The notes under the pieces: generated by a model
What the model was told of the DNA's origin: nothing
Database searches by the model: none
What the model saw: only the letters and a program-made list of their open reading frames with translations
Assembly (NCBI GenBank): GCA_964488865.1
Contig: CAZAWR010000008.1
Coordinates: forward strand, 1-64,000
Reading direction: 5' to 3'
DNA: 64,000 nucleotides
Origin: MWCO01 sp964488865
Lineage (GTDB): Bacteria; Myxococcota_A; Polyangia; Polyangiales; Polyangiaceae
Part shown: in pieces, positions 43,489 through 52,929 of the stretch
Position numbering within the stretch: the first letter of the stretch is position 1
How the letters are laid out: every line of letters begins with the position of its first letter
Position numbers and translations under genes: made by a program

Positions 43489-44613
43489 ATGGGCATGTTT
43501 CGTTCGCCACGTCGTGGGGCGTCGACCGCCATGCTGCTCGGGTGGCTGTCTTTCCTAGGTTGTTCTCACGGCGGGACGGCGGGGAAGCCCCCTGAGGGGA
43601 CATCGCCGACAAGCGCAGTCTCATCGGAACCGGACGCGCCACCATCGCTCACCGCGCATGCGGAATCGGTGTCGGCCGGCGATGAAGAGCCCTCGCCATC
43701 CGAAGCGGCCGCGGAAGCCGAGCCGGTGCGGGACCCACCTGTTGCGCCGTCGCCGGTGCATCAGGAGCTTGTCAACATCGCGGCGCTCATTGACCAGGGG
43801 CAGTTGTCCCAGGCGAAGGCTTCGTTGTTTCCCCTCGTGGCAAGGCTCGACCGGGATGGGCCGCTCGACGAGAGGATCGTGGCTCATGCGTTGAAGGGCC
43901 GCTTGCACGAGCGAGGACGGAACGAAGCTGCAGCGCGCGCGGAGTATGGGAAGGTGGTGGGGCTGTGGAGAGATCCCGCTGTCGCGTCCACGAGCGTGGG
44001 TCCGGGCGAGCCTGACGTGGTGCGTTACGTGCGTCTTGCGCGGGCGTTGGGCGGGGTAGGGGAGGCGGTATTCCATGCGGCGGAGCAGAAGCGACGCGAG
44101 GCGGACGCGGTCCGGTTCCCCGCGTACCAGGGAGGACCGGGGGCGCCGGCTCCGCGCAAGGCAATCGCGGACATGAGTGAGAGGGAGTTTCAGCGGGAGA
44201 TGCAGCGCAGGCAGGCGCAGACCGAGTCGGTTCGCAAGCACATCGAGGGGCCCGTGCGGCAGTGGATCGAGGGCAAGCAGCGTGTGCTGGAGGAGACCGA
44301 AAAGGGATACCTTCGTGTGCTGGACATCCAGCCGGCCCCGCCCCCGCAGTGGGTCGTTGCATCGGCTGCGAGAGTCGGAGAAATGTGGGAAGCGTTCGCG
44401 GAGGACTTCGAGAAGGCCCCCCTCCCGGGCTGGATGAAGGACGACCCCGTGGTGATGCAGGCGTATCGGAGTGCGCTCGAAGCGGCCACGGAGCCGTTGC
44501 GTGCGAGGGCGCGAGCCGCGTTCGAGACGTGTGCGTCGATGGCGCGACGCTACCGCGTGCAAAACGAGCACAGTGCGTTGTGCGCCCAGCGAGTTGGGGC
44601 TTCTGGCCCGTGA
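43489..44613 (+). CDS. TPR-like lipoprotein
   Basis: A 374-residue protein from an ATG at 43489 or 43495; the frame is open from 43456. Signal peptide: STAMLLGWLSFLGCSHGG with a lipobox Cys. An acidic Ser/Pro/Glu linker of about 70 residues precedes a helical region that looks like irregular TPRs (LVNIAALIDQGQLSQAKASL, AHALKGRLHERGRNEAAARAEY). A long charged helix follows (ERQREMQRRQAQTES region). The C-terminus has CASMARRYRVQNEHSALCAQRV, a two-Cys helix pair typical of this group of myxobacterial lipoproteins. Function is unknown. It converges on the DUF5722 gene. Confidence 0.65.
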   Translation: MGMFRSPRRGASTAMLLGWLSFLGCSHGGTAGKPPEGTSPTSAVSSEPDAPPSLTAHAESVSAGDEEPSPSEAAAEAEPVRDPPVAPSPVHQELVNIAALIDQGQLSQAKASLFPLVARLDRDGPLDERIVAHALKGRLHERGRNEAAARAEYGKVVGLWRDPAVASTSVGPGEPDVVRYVRLARALGGVGEAVFHAAEQKRREADAVRFPAYQGGPGAPAPRKAIADMSEREFQREMQRRQAQTESVRKHIEGPVRQWIEGKQRVLEETEKGYLRVLDIQPAPPPQWVVASAARVGEMWEAFAEDFEKAPLPGWMKDDPVVMQAYRSALEAATEPLRARARAAFETCASMARRYRVQNEHSALCAQRVGASGP

Positions 44614-44637
44614 GGAAGGGTTCTCCGACCGGACGGG

Positions 44638-46473
44638 TTACGGGAGCGCGTAGCCGAGGAGCTGCTCGAACGTCTGGCCTTCGCACCCCGGGTCGGGGGA
44701 GACGAAGTGGTCCGACCCTGCCCCGATCCGGCACCGGTGCAAGGGCACGGAGCCGGCCACTTGCGATTCATGGATGTAGCCGACGGGGCCCATCGGATGC
44801 AGGTTCTCGCAGCCTACGTCGGGGGACAGCACGTTGTGCTCACCCGCGAGGCACTCGTACAGAAGCTTGGTACCCGGTTGCGGCTCGCGGTGAAGGTGCC
44901 AGGCCTGTTCCGCCGTGAACCCGGACGGCGCGACGCGGGAAGAAGCCCAGTGCCCCCGCGTGGCATGGTGCGAGCGAGTGAGCCGCGTGTAGGGCAGGTC
45001 CTCGAAGCCGCAAGACAGCTGCGGCGGGTTCAGGTCATTGCGGTTGGCGAGCGCCCAGACGGCCCAGGCCTGCTTGGCTTGTCCTGTGTCGTCGCGCAGT
45101 CCCAGGCCCAGTCCCGCGGCGGTCTCGACGGGATGGTCGGACATGCGATGGTAGATGTAGCTCTCGATCCCGGGCGTTCCCAGGGTGTTGCGCAAGGACC
45201 GGCACACGCCGTCGGCCTGGGCGGCCTGGCTCGATTGCGGGGCGATGGAGTTCACGCCGCTTTCCGTGAGCTGGATCTCCCAAGCGCTGGGCGTGTTCGG
45301 GAAGGTTTTGCGGAGCCATCCGGCGAGCGTGCCGAGGTTGCCGTAGGTGACGCGGGGCCAGTCGTCGGGTCCGAAAGCGGGGGCGAGCAGGTTCGGGGGG
45401 TAGGGGTGATACGCCACACGCCAGGCGCGAGAGCCCACACGGGAGGCCAGGCCCGTGAGCAGGGTCTGGCCGGAGAGCAAGGGATTCTGTGCGGACGGGT
45501 TGTCGTAGGTCGTGCCGAAGTGGTGTTCCAGAGATGCGAGCACCTTCGCGTGGGTCTGCTCGGCCATCACGGCGTCGTACGCTGCGATGTAGTTGTCCGC
45601 GTAGGTATCCAGCCACTGGTTCGTGTCGCAGGGGGTACCCTGGCCGCAGCCGATGTCGAACCAGTCGTTCGCGTTGACCTCGTTGTGGATCACGAAGTCC
45701 GCGATGCGACCGTGCGCTTGCAAGCCGTTGTAGCGACGAGCGAGCATCCGGACGAATCTGCCGTAGTCGGCGGCGTCCTTCGGGGCGCAGAAGATCTCGA
45801 AGCCGGCGGTCACCGGTGAACAGCCCGAGGAAATCCGTGCCCACTCGGGCACACCGTACACGATGGCCGTCACCACGAGGCCGCGGGCGGTCCAATCCGC
45901 GATCGCAGCGTCGACGTTCGTGTCGACCGTGAAGCAATGCCCGTCCCACTCTTCTTCGCCGGAGGCACAGGGAGGGGCTTTGGGGGCGGGTTCCCAGATA
46001 GCCCAGACGAGGTTCATGGCGACGCCGCCCGTGTTGTTGCCGGACACCTCGTCCTTGTTGGGCCAGAAGTCGGGCTGCAGGCCCTTGATCCGATACAGGT
46101 CACGGGTGGGGTAGGGGAGTCCGACACCCCCGGAGCCGCCAGAGCCGCCCGAGCCGCTCGCGCCTCCCCCGCCACTCGTGCCCGCGACACCGCCCGTGCC
46201 GCTCGCACCTCCCGCAGCTCCCGATCCGCCCGCTCCCCCTCCCGTTCCCGCTGATCCGCTCGACCCGGCCGAGGCGTCTTGGGATGCCCCTCCGCTGCCG
46301 GATGAACCGTCGGGCAAATCCCCCCCGCTGCCCGCTGACCCGTCAAGGCCGCCATCCCCGGAGGCGCCGGAGGTGTTGCTCGCGCTGCCCCCGCCGTCCG
46401 TGCCGCAGGACGTGGGGAGCAGAGACAACACGGCCGCGGGGAGCAAGAGCATCAGCAGGGGGCGTGAACGCAT
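44638..46473 (-). CDS. DUF5722-type putative glycoside hydrolase lipoprotein
   Basis: A 611-residue protein from the ATG at 46473: lipoprotein signal ending LLPTSCGTDG, then a Gly/Ser/Ala linker of about 100 residues. A TIM-barrel-like domain (about 125-480) of the DUF5722 family has paired acids at the expected strands: FVIHNEVNANDW (acid/base Glu) and QLTESGVNS (nucleophile Glu). The C-terminal 110 residues hold two copies of a 40-residue module, LYECLAGEHNVLSPDVGCEN... and LHRCRIGAGSDHFVSPDPGCEG, each ending GY. These short Cys-containing repeats are common at the ends of myxobacterial proteins. Likely an exported polysaccharide-degrading enzyme; catalysis is inferred from the two Glu only. 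Confidence 0.78.
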   Translation of the reverse strand: MRSRPLLMLLLPAAVLSLLPTSCGTDGGGSASNTSGASGDGGLDGSAGSGGDLPDGSSGSGGASQDASAGSSGSAGTGGGAGGSGAAGGASGTGGVAGTSGGGGASGSGGSGGSGGVGLPYPTRDLYRIKGLQPDFWPNKDEVSGNNTGGVAMNLVWAIWEPAPKAPPCASGEEEWDGHCFTVDTNVDAAIADWTARGLVVTAIVYGVPEWARISSGCSPVTAGFEIFCAPKDAADYGRFVRMLARRYNGLQAHGRIADFVIHNEVNANDWFDIGCGQGTPCDTNQWLDTYADNYIAAYDAVMAEQTHAKVLASLEHHFGTTYDNPSAQNPLLSGQTLLTGLASRVGSRAWRVAYHPYPPNLLAPAFGPDDWPRVTYGNLGTLAGWLRKTFPNTPSAWEIQLTESGVNSIAPQSSQAAQADGVCRSLRNTLGTPGIESYIYHRMSDHPVETAAGLGLGLRDDTGQAKQAWAVWALANRNDLNPPQLSCGFEDLPYTRLTRSHHATRGHWASSRVAPSGFTAEQAWHLHREPQPGTKLLYECLAGEHNVLSPDVGCENLHPMGPVGYIHESQVAGSVPLHRCRIGAGSDHFVSPDPGCEGQTFEQLLGYALP

Positions 46474-46582
46474 GACGGGGATTGTATCAGCTGAATCGTC
46501 GGGATGTTCGACGATGTCGGGCGATGTCGGGCGATGTTCCTGGCGCTTTGCTTTGGCTCTGCTACGTTCCGCGCCTTCTATC

Positions 46583-48385
46583 ATGACTACCGAATCGTCC
46601 ATCGAGGACCTCCCGCCATCCCTGTCCGGCGCGCTGTCGCGCCGTGGCTTCACCACCCTGACCCCTATCCAGCAAGCCGTGCTCGAGCCCGACACGGTAG
46701 GACGCGACCTGCGCCTGTGCTCCCAGACCGGCTCTGGCAAGACCGTAGCCATCGGGCTCGTCATCGCGCGAGACATTCTGTCCGCCGAGGAACCGTCGAC
46801 GACGCAGGATGACGACGAAGCCCCGCAGAGCAAGCGAGGCGCGACCCCCGCCGCGCTCGTCGTGGCGCCCACCCGCGAGCTTGCCGCGCAGCTCACCAAA
46901 GAGCTCACGTGGCTGCTTCGCGCGTCGGGCCGAACCTGCTGTGCCGTCACCGGTGGCGCGAGCTACCCGTTGCAGATGCGCGCTCTGCGTGAACGACCCA
47001 CGGTCGTCATTGGTACGCCCGGTCGTTTGCGTGATCACATCGAGCGTGGGTTCATCGACCTCTCGGCGGTCCGAAGCGTCGTCCTCGACGAGGCTGACCA
47101 GATGCTGGACATGGGCTTTCGCGAGGACCTGGAGGCCATCGTCGACCGCGCGGCTCCTGGCCGGCGCATGCACATGGCTTCGGCGACCTTCCCGCCCGAT
47201 GCGCAGGCCTTGGCGAAGCGATATCAATCGGACCCGCGAGCGGTGTTTGGAGCTACTCCCGGGGAAGTCAATGCGGACATCTCGTACGTGGCCCACCTCG
47301 TTCGCCCCGCGGACCGGCTTGCCGCGCTCGTGAACGTGCTGTTGCTCTGCCCCGAGGATCGAACGTTGGTGTTCGTGCGCACGCGCGTCGACGCCGCGTC
47401 GCTTGCGCAGCAGTTGGCGGAAGTAGGCTTTTCCGCGAGGCCCATCAGCGGGGACCTCGAGCAAGCGGAGCGGACGCGGACACTCGACGCATTCCGGTCG
47501 GGGGTGATCAAGGTCCTGGTGGCAACGGACGTGGCTGCCCGTGGTCTCGACATTCCTGACGTGGGGCGTGTCGTCCACGCGGACCCGCCCAGTGATTCCG
47601 AGGTGCTCACGCACCGGTCGGGGCGCACGGGGCGAGCTGGCAAGAAGGGGAACAGCATCCTGCTCGTCACGCCTGCCGCGAGAGAGTCCGTGGAGCGGAT
47701 GATCTCGCGCGCGAAGGTCCGCGCGAAGTGGACTCGGGTCCCCTCGGAGGAAGATGTCTGGAAGGCAGCGGATGCGCGCCTCCGCACGAGCATCCAGGAA
47801 GCGTTGCACGTGGAAGAGGGCGAGGAAGCGGCCGTGGTCAAGGACCGCATGCGCGACCTGGCGGAGAGTCTCGTGCGCGACGCGGAGGATCCTGTCGCGT
47901 TGGTACGCGAGCTTCTCATCCGAGCGCAGCATGCTGGCCCGTCCCAGCCGAAGCACGTGGAGCCCGTCGATGCGCCGCAGGCGAAGGGCGCGCGTCCGAT
48001 GCGTCGCGACGCGAGAGGTGAAGAGGCGCACGTGGCGTTTCACATCAACTTCGGGACGCGTGCTGGTGCGGACGCTCGTCGTCTGCTTGCGATGGTGTGC
48101 CGGCGGGGTCGGATTCAGGGCCATCAGATCGGGGCGATTCGCATTGGCGAGACGTTCTCGACGTTCGAGGTGTTGGCGGAGGCGGCAGAGGACTTCGCGC
48201 GCTGCGTTCGCAAGCCGGATCCTCGCGACCCGCACATCCGAATCACGCACTACGATCCTGCCTACCGAGGGCGTGCTGCTGCGATGCAAGGCTCGACGGT
48301 CGCGAAGGGTGGCAAGGAGCGAGTGTTCTCGAAGGGAGGCTTCAAACCTCGCTTCAAGGCGACCCAGCACCGCGGCGTGAGCTGA
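46583..48385 (+). CDS. DEAD-box RNA helicase with DbpA-type RNA-binding domain
   Basis: A 600-residue ATP-dependent RNA helicase; the ATG at 46583 opens the Q-motif leader, and the longer upstream frame is antisense to the neighbour's linker. Q motif with Gln30 (TLTPIQQAVL), Walker A SQTGSGKT (Lys53), PTREL, GTPGRL, DEAD at 169-172, SAT in MASATFP, and HRSGRTGRAGKKG. The helicase core ends near residue 400. The C-terminal domain at about 482-560 (VAFHINFGTRAGADARRLL, GRIQGHQIGAIRIGETFSTF, split at IGAIR) is a DbpA RNA-binding module, which targets 23S rRNA in DbpA. A role in ribosome assembly or cold adaptation is probable. It faces the divergent DUF5722 gene. Confidence 0.9.
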   Translation: MTTESSIEDLPPSLSGALSRRGFTTLTPIQQAVLEPDTVGRDLRLCSQTGSGKTVAIGLVIARDILSAEEPSTTQDDDEAPQSKRGATPAALVVAPTRELAAQLTKELTWLLRASGRTCCAVTGGASYPLQMRALRERPTVVIGTPGRLRDHIERGFIDLSAVRSVVLDEADQMLDMGFREDLEAIVDRAAPGRRMHMASATFPPDAQALAKRYQSDPRAVFGATPGEVNADISYVAHLVRPADRLAALVNVLLLCPEDRTLVFVRTRVDAASLAQQLAEVGFSARPISGDLEQAERTRTLDAFRSGVIKVLVATDVAARGLDIPDVGRVVHADPPSDSEVLTHRSGRTGRAGKKGNSILLVTPAARESVERMISRAKVRAKWTRVPSEEDVWKAADARLRTSIQEALHVEEGEEAAVVKDRMRDLAESLVRDAEDPVALVRELLIRAQHAGPSQPKHVEPVDAPQAKGARPMRRDARGEEAHVAFHINFGTRAGADARRLLAMVCRRGRIQGHQIGAIRIGETFSTFEVLAEAAEDFARCVRKPDPRDPHIRITHYDPAYRGRAAAMQGSTVAKGGKERVFSKGGFKPRFKATQHRGVS

Positions 48386-48410
48386 GCTGCGCTGATCCAA
48401 GAGAGACCCC

Positions 48411-48755
48411 ATGAGTGACGCGATGTGGTGGGCGACCGTCGGCAACGCCGTGTCGATGGGCATTTCCCTTTTGTGCCAACTCGCGTTGCTGGTGGTGGCG
48501 CTTGTTTTCGTGAGCAAGCGGAGCGGAAGTGCTGCCGCCATGATGGCGGGGGCGGCCGTCGTGTTCTTGCTCACCACGATCGCGTCGCCCTTCGCGCACG
48601 CTGGCACCGCGCGGGCGGGCCAAGTGGAGGACTATGCCCAGATGCTGGGTGTCGTGAACCTCGCGTTCGGCGTGGTCCGTGCCGCGGGATGGGGACTGCT
48701 CCTGGTCGGCATCGTCAAGGTTGCGGCGGATCGTCCGGCCAAGTTGACCCACTGA
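48411..48755 (+). CDS. Small three-helix membrane protein
   Basis: A 114-residue protein with ATG at 48411 preceded by gagaga. Three hydrophobic segments: ISLLCQLALLVVALVFVS, AAMMAGAAVVFLLTTIA and GVVRAAGWGLLLVGIVKVAA. No family recognised. It lies 25 bp after the helicase gene in the same direction and may be in the same transcript. Confidence 0.6.
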   Translation: MSDAMWWATVGNAVSMGISLLCQLALLVVALVFVSKRSGSAAAMMAGAAVVFLLTTIASPFAHAGTARAGQVEDYAQMLGVVNLAFGVVRAAGWGLLLVGIVKVAADRPAKLTH

Positions 48756-48861
48756 GGTCGACCCCCAGTGTCTTCACAGGGCGGCCGCGGCACGCTTCCA
48801 CTGGTGCCATGACGTCCGAGCCTCCGGGCCGACTGCACGAAAGAAGAATCCAACTCCGATC

Positions 48862-49164
48862 GTGGTGGCCGTCAATGGGCTTGGTCTTCTCGGAGTTGCC
48901 GCCAGTCTTTTACTGAGCTACCCGCAGGGCTCCGTGACGGGTGAGATCGTCGCATCGGGGGACCCTCACGGGACCTTCGTTGTCCACCCCGTTACCTGCT
49001 ACTCAGGGAGCCACTGGGGCTTCTCCGGCCTGTGGCTCGTGACCGAGATGCAGACGAGTGGGAACAAGCGCGGGTTTACGGGTGGTCTCAAGGTACCGGC
49101 CCGGGCGTGCCTCCATCGGAAGCTTGCCCAGTCCGGTTACCCACCGAACGTTCCATCCAAGTGA
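48862..49164 (+). CDS. Possible small exported protein, perhaps truncated
   Basis: A 100-residue frame with a GTG at 48862. The N-terminus has a hydrophobic segment (LGLLGVAASLLLSY) and the middle reads SGDPHGTFVVHPVTCYSGSHWGFSGL, shortened here to VVHPVTCYSGSHWGFSGLW. This GxFxxxPxxCxSGxxxGFxG pattern recurs in myxobacterial hypothetical proteins. The C-terminus (KVPARACLHRKLAQSGYPPN) looks unlike the usual extended domain, so the gene may be cut or frameshifted. Weak support. Confidence 0.4.
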   Translation: MVAVNGLGLLGVAASLLLSYPQGSVTGEIVASGDPHGTFVVHPVTCYSGSHWGFSGLWLVTEMQTSGNKRGFTGGLKVPARACLHRKLAQSGYPPNVPSK

Positions 49165-49266
49165 TGCTGCCGTGGGGGTGAGCAGACCCAAATAGGACAG
49201 TGCGCCCGGGACCGAAGTCGAGGCGGCACCGAGGTCAGGGTGACGGAAAGGGGGAGAGGGGAGTGG

Positions 49267-52200
49267 CTACTTGCCGGGGACTTCGAAGCTGATCTTCGCG
49301 AGCTGCTCGAGGTAGTTCCACTTCTTCTGGGCGTTGTCGCTGGCGACCTTGAGAAGCTCCTTCGCACGCTCGGGCTTGCTCTTGGTGAGCATCTTCCAGC
49401 GCGTCTCGGCGTAGGCGTACTCCTCGAAGGGGATCTTCGGGGCCTTGCTGTCGAGCTTGAGCGGGTTCTCACCCTTGGCGGCGAGGTCTGGGTTGTAGCG
49501 GAACAGCGGGAAGTGGCCGGACTCGACCGCTCGCTTCTGGTTGTTCATGCCGGTGGCCATGTCGATGCCGTGGGCGATGCAGTGGGAGTAGGCGATGATG
49601 ATCGAAGGCCCGTCGTAGGCTTCCGCTTCCATGAAGGCACGGACGGTCTGGGCATCGCTGGCGCCCATGGCGACGGTGGCGACGTAGATGTAGCCGTAGC
49701 TCGCGCAGATGAGGGCGAGGTCCTTCTTCTGGATGGGCTTGCCCGCGGCGGCGAACTTGGCGACGGCACCGACGGGTGTGGACTTGGACATCTGTCCACC
49801 GGTGTTCGAGTACACCTCGGTGTCGACGACGAGGACGTTGACGTTGCGGCCGGAGGCGAGCACGTGGTCGAGGCCGCCGTAGCCGATGTCATAGGCCCAG
49901 CCGTCGCCGCCGACGATCCAGACGGACTTCTTGACGAGGTAGTCGGCCACGGTAGAGAGGTTCTTGCTTTCGGGGTCGGTCTTGCCGTCGAGGAGCTTCT
50001 TGAGCTCGGCGACACGGGAGCGCTGTTCGAAGATCTGGTGCTCTTCCTTCTGCGCGGCACCCTTGATTTGCTCGACGAGCTGGGGGTGAGACTTGGCGAT
50101 CTCGCTCTTGACGAGCAGCTCCTCGGCGAGCTGCTTGAACTTGTCGACGGCGAGGCGGAAGCCGAAGCCGAACTCGGCGTTGTCTTCGAAAAGGGAGTTG
50201 GACCAAGCAGGTCCGCGACCGTCTTCGTTCACGGCGTACGGCGTGGTGGGCAAGTTACCACCGTAGATGGACGAGCAGCCCGTCGCGTTGGCGATGAGGG
50301 TGCGGTCGCCGAAGAGCTGGGTGAGCAGCTTGACGTAGGGGGTCTCGCCGCATCCGGGGCAGGCGCCGGAGAACTCGAACAGGGGGCGGAGAAGCTGGCT
50401 GCCCTTGACGGTGACCTGCTTGACCTTGCTGCGGTCGGCGTCCGGCAGGCGGAGGAAGTAGTTGACGTTCCTGCGCTCGGGCTCGCGGAGCGGGACCTGG
50501 TCGACCATGGTGAGGGAGCGACGGCTGGGGTTCTTCTTGTCCTTGCCGGGGCAGACTTCGACGCAGACCTGGCAGCCGGTGCAGTCCTCGACGAAGACCT
50601 GGATGGTGTACTTCATCCCGGCGAGTTCCTTGTCCTTGAAGTCCAGGACCTTGAAGGTCGGAGGTGGGTCCTTGAGGGCCTCGGGCGGGAAGACCTTGGT
50701 TCGGATGGCGGCGTGGGGGCAGACCATGGCGCACTTGCCGCACTGGATGCAGAGCTCGGGGTCCCAAGACGGCGTTTCGAGGGAGATGTTCCGCTTCTCC
50801 CACTGGCTCGTGGCGGTGGGGTAGGTGCCGTCGATGGGGAAGGCCGACACAGGGAGCGAGTCGCCGAGGGCGCCGATCATGGGGCCGAGCACGTCGCGGA
50901 CGAACGGCGGGGCGTCGGCGCTGACCACGGGGGGCATCTCGAGGGTGCTGGAGGCCTTCGCGGGCACCTTCACTTCGTGGAGGTTCTCGAGGGTCTGATC
51001 GACGGACTTCCAGTTCTTCTCCACGATGACGTCGCCCTTGACGCCGTAGGTCTTCTTGATGGCGGACTTGATCTTCGCGATGGCCTCGTCTCGGGGGAGG
51101 ATGCCCGAGATGGCGAAGAAGCAAGTCTGCATGATGCTGTTGATGCGGGCGCCCATGCCGGTGGCCTTGGCCACGGAGTAGGCGTCGATCGTGTAGAACT
51201 TGAGCTTCTTGTCGATGATGCGCTGCTGGACGAGCTTGGGGAGTTTGTCCCAGACCTCGTCGGGTCCGTAGGTAGAGTTGAGCAGGAAGGTCCCGCCTTC
51301 GACGGCGTAGCTGAGCATGTCGAACTTCTCGGTGAACACGAACTGGTGGCAACCGATGAAGCTGGCCTTGGTGAGCAAGTAGGTGGAGCGGATCGGCTTG
51401 GCACCGAAGCGAAGGTGGGAGACGGTCATGGAGCCGGCCTTCTTCGAGTCGTACACGAAGTAGCCCTGGGCGTAGTTGTCGGTCTCCTCACCGATGATCT
51501 TGATGGAGTTCTTGTTGGCGCCGACGGTTCCGTCGGCCCCGAGCCCGTAGAAGAGGGCGCGGACGGTGCCCGGCGCTTCGGAGTCGTAGGAATTGTCCCA
51601 GTCGAGGGAGGAGTGGGTGACGTCCTCGACGATGCCGCAGACGAAGTGGTTCTTGGGCTTGGCGGAGGCCAAGTTGTCGAAGATCGACTTGACCATGCCG
51701 GCGTTGAACTCCTTGGAGCCGAGGCCGTAACGCCCGCCGTAGATGCGGGGCATCTGGGCGAAGGGGCAGTTGCCGTCGGCCATGGACTCGACGAAGGAGG
51801 ACTGAACGTCCTGGTACAGGGGGTCGCCGATGGCGCCGGGTTCCTTGGTGCGGTCCATGACGGCGATGCGCTTGGTGGTCGTCGGCAGCGCGTGGACGAA
51901 GTCCTTGATGCTCCAGGGGCGGAAGAGGCGGACCTTGACTGCGCCAACCTTCTTGCCCTGGGCAGCGAGGTGTTCGACGACCTCATGGACGGCTTCGGCG
52001 CCGGAGCCCATGATGACCACGACGTCCTCGGCGTCGGGAGCGCCGACGTAGTCGAACAGGTGGTACTGGCGTCCGGTCAGCTTGGCGAAGCGGTCCATGT
52101 GCTTCTGCACGATGCCGGGGCAGTTCGTGTAGAAGCTGTTCATCGTCTCGCGGTGCTGGAAGAAGACGTCCGGGTTCTGGGCGGTGCCGCGGATGACGGG

Positions 52201-52863
52201 CTTGTCGGGCGTGAGACCGCGGGCGCGGTGGGCATGGACGAGATCGTCGTCGATCATGTAGCGCATGTCGTCCATGCTCAGTTCCTCGATCTTCTGCACC
52301 TCGTGGGAGGAGCGGAAGCCGTCGAAGAAGTGGATGAAGGGCACGCGCGCTTCGAGGGTTGCGGCATGGGAGATCAGAGCGAAGTCCATGACCTCCTGGA
52401 TGGCGCCGGAGGCGATGAGGCCCCAGCCCGTGGTGCGGCAGGCCATCACGTCGGAGTGGTCGCCGAAGATCGAGAGGGCGTGGGTGGCGACGGCGCGAGC
52501 CGACACGTGGAACACGGTGGACGTGAGCTCACCGGCGATCTTGAACATGTTGGGGATCATGAGCAGCAGGCCCTGGGACGCGGTGAACGTGGTGGTCAAC
52601 GCGCCCGCCTGCAGGGAACCGTGCACGGCGCCGGAAGCACCGCCTTCGGACTGGAGCTCGACGACTTGGGGGATTGTCCCCCAGATGTTGGTCTCGCCCG
52701 CCGCGGACTTCTCGTCCGAAATCTCGCCCATCACGGATGACGGGGTGATGGGGTAGATGGCGATGACCTCGTTGACAGCATGGGCGACGTGAGCAGCGGC
52801 GGTGTTGCCGTCGATGGTCACGAGCGAGGGCTTGCGGTCGGCCGGAATCTTCTTGTCAGACAT
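49267..52863 (-). CDS. nifJ: Pyruvate:ferredoxin (flavodoxin) oxidoreductase, single chain
   Basis: A 1198-residue, all-in-one PFOR that oxidises pyruvate plus CoA to acetyl-CoA and CO2 and reduces ferredoxin. The SD ggaggt sits 5 bp before the ATG at 52863. Domains: N-terminal pyrimidine-binding part of the TPP site (ITPSSVMGEISDE, GLLLMIPN), the core domain (GSGAEAVHE), the EKR linker, and ferredoxin-like clusters CIQCGKCAMVCP (about 704-715) and CTGCQVCVEVCP (about 758-769). The C-terminal TPP domain starts with the third cluster Cys pair, CPGCGETPYVKLL (about 831), followed by TGCSSIYGGNLPTTPY. All four domain types are intact. It stands downstream of the DHOD-like gene in one unit. In an otherwise aerobe-looking genome it implies ferredoxin-based pyruvate metabolism. 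Confidence 0.96.
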   Translation of the reverse strand: MSDKKIPADRKPSLVTIDGNTAAAHVAHAVNEVIAIYPITPSSVMGEISDEKSAAGETNIWGTIPQVVELQSEGGASGAVHGSLQAGALTTTFTASQGLLLMIPNMFKIAGELTSTVFHVSARAVATHALSIFGDHSDVMACRTTGWGLIASGAIQEVMDFALISHAATLEARVPFIHFFDGFRSSHEVQKIEELSMDDMRYMIDDDLVHAHRARGLTPDKPVIRGTAQNPDVFFQHRETMNSFYTNCPGIVQKHMDRFAKLTGRQYHLFDYVGAPDAEDVVVIMGSGAEAVHEVVEHLAAQGKKVGAVKVRLFRPWSIKDFVHALPTTTKRIAVMDRTKEPGAIGDPLYQDVQSSFVESMADGNCPFAQMPRIYGGRYGLGSKEFNAGMVKSIFDNLASAKPKNHFVCGIVEDVTHSSLDWDNSYDSEAPGTVRALFYGLGADGTVGANKNSIKIIGEETDNYAQGYFVYDSKKAGSMTVSHLRFGAKPIRSTYLLTKASFIGCHQFVFTEKFDMLSYAVEGGTFLLNSTYGPDEVWDKLPKLVQQRIIDKKLKFYTIDAYSVAKATGMGARINSIMQTCFFAISGILPRDEAIAKIKSAIKKTYGVKGDVIVEKNWKSVDQTLENLHEVKVPAKASSTLEMPPVVSADAPPFVRDVLGPMIGALGDSLPVSAFPIDGTYPTATSQWEKRNISLETPSWDPELCIQCGKCAMVCPHAAIRTKVFPPEALKDPPPTFKVLDFKDKELAGMKYTIQVFVEDCTGCQVCVEVCPGKDKKNPSRRSLTMVDQVPLREPERRNVNYFLRLPDADRSKVKQVTVKGSQLLRPLFEFSGACPGCGETPYVKLLTQLFGDRTLIANATGCSSIYGGNLPTTPYAVNEDGRGPAWSNSLFEDNAEFGFGFRLAVDKFKQLAEELLVKSEIAKSHPQLVEQIKGAAQKEEHQIFEQRSRVAELKKLLDGKTDPESKNLSTVADYLVKKSVWIVGGDGWAYDIGYGGLDHVLASGRNVNVLVVDTEVYSNTGGQMSKSTPVGAVAKFAAAGKPIQKKDLALICASYGYIYVATVAMGASDAQTVRAFMEAEAYDGPSIIIAYSHCIAHGIDMATGMNNQKRAVESGHFPLFRYNPDLAAKGENPLKLDSKAPKIPFEEYAYAETRWKMLTKSKPERAKELLKVASDNAQKKWNYLEQLAKISFEVPGK

Positions 52864-52929
52864 GGAACCTCCAAAAAACGTCTCTCCCTTCCAGGGAAGG
52901 GCTGGTATCGGTGTCGAGGGAGCGCGTGG

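Noticed and set aside
49240..52740. 1166-codon open frame on the + strand
   Set aside because: It is the exact antisense of nifJ, which has all its motifs on the minus strand. Long antisense frames are expected in GC-rich DNA.
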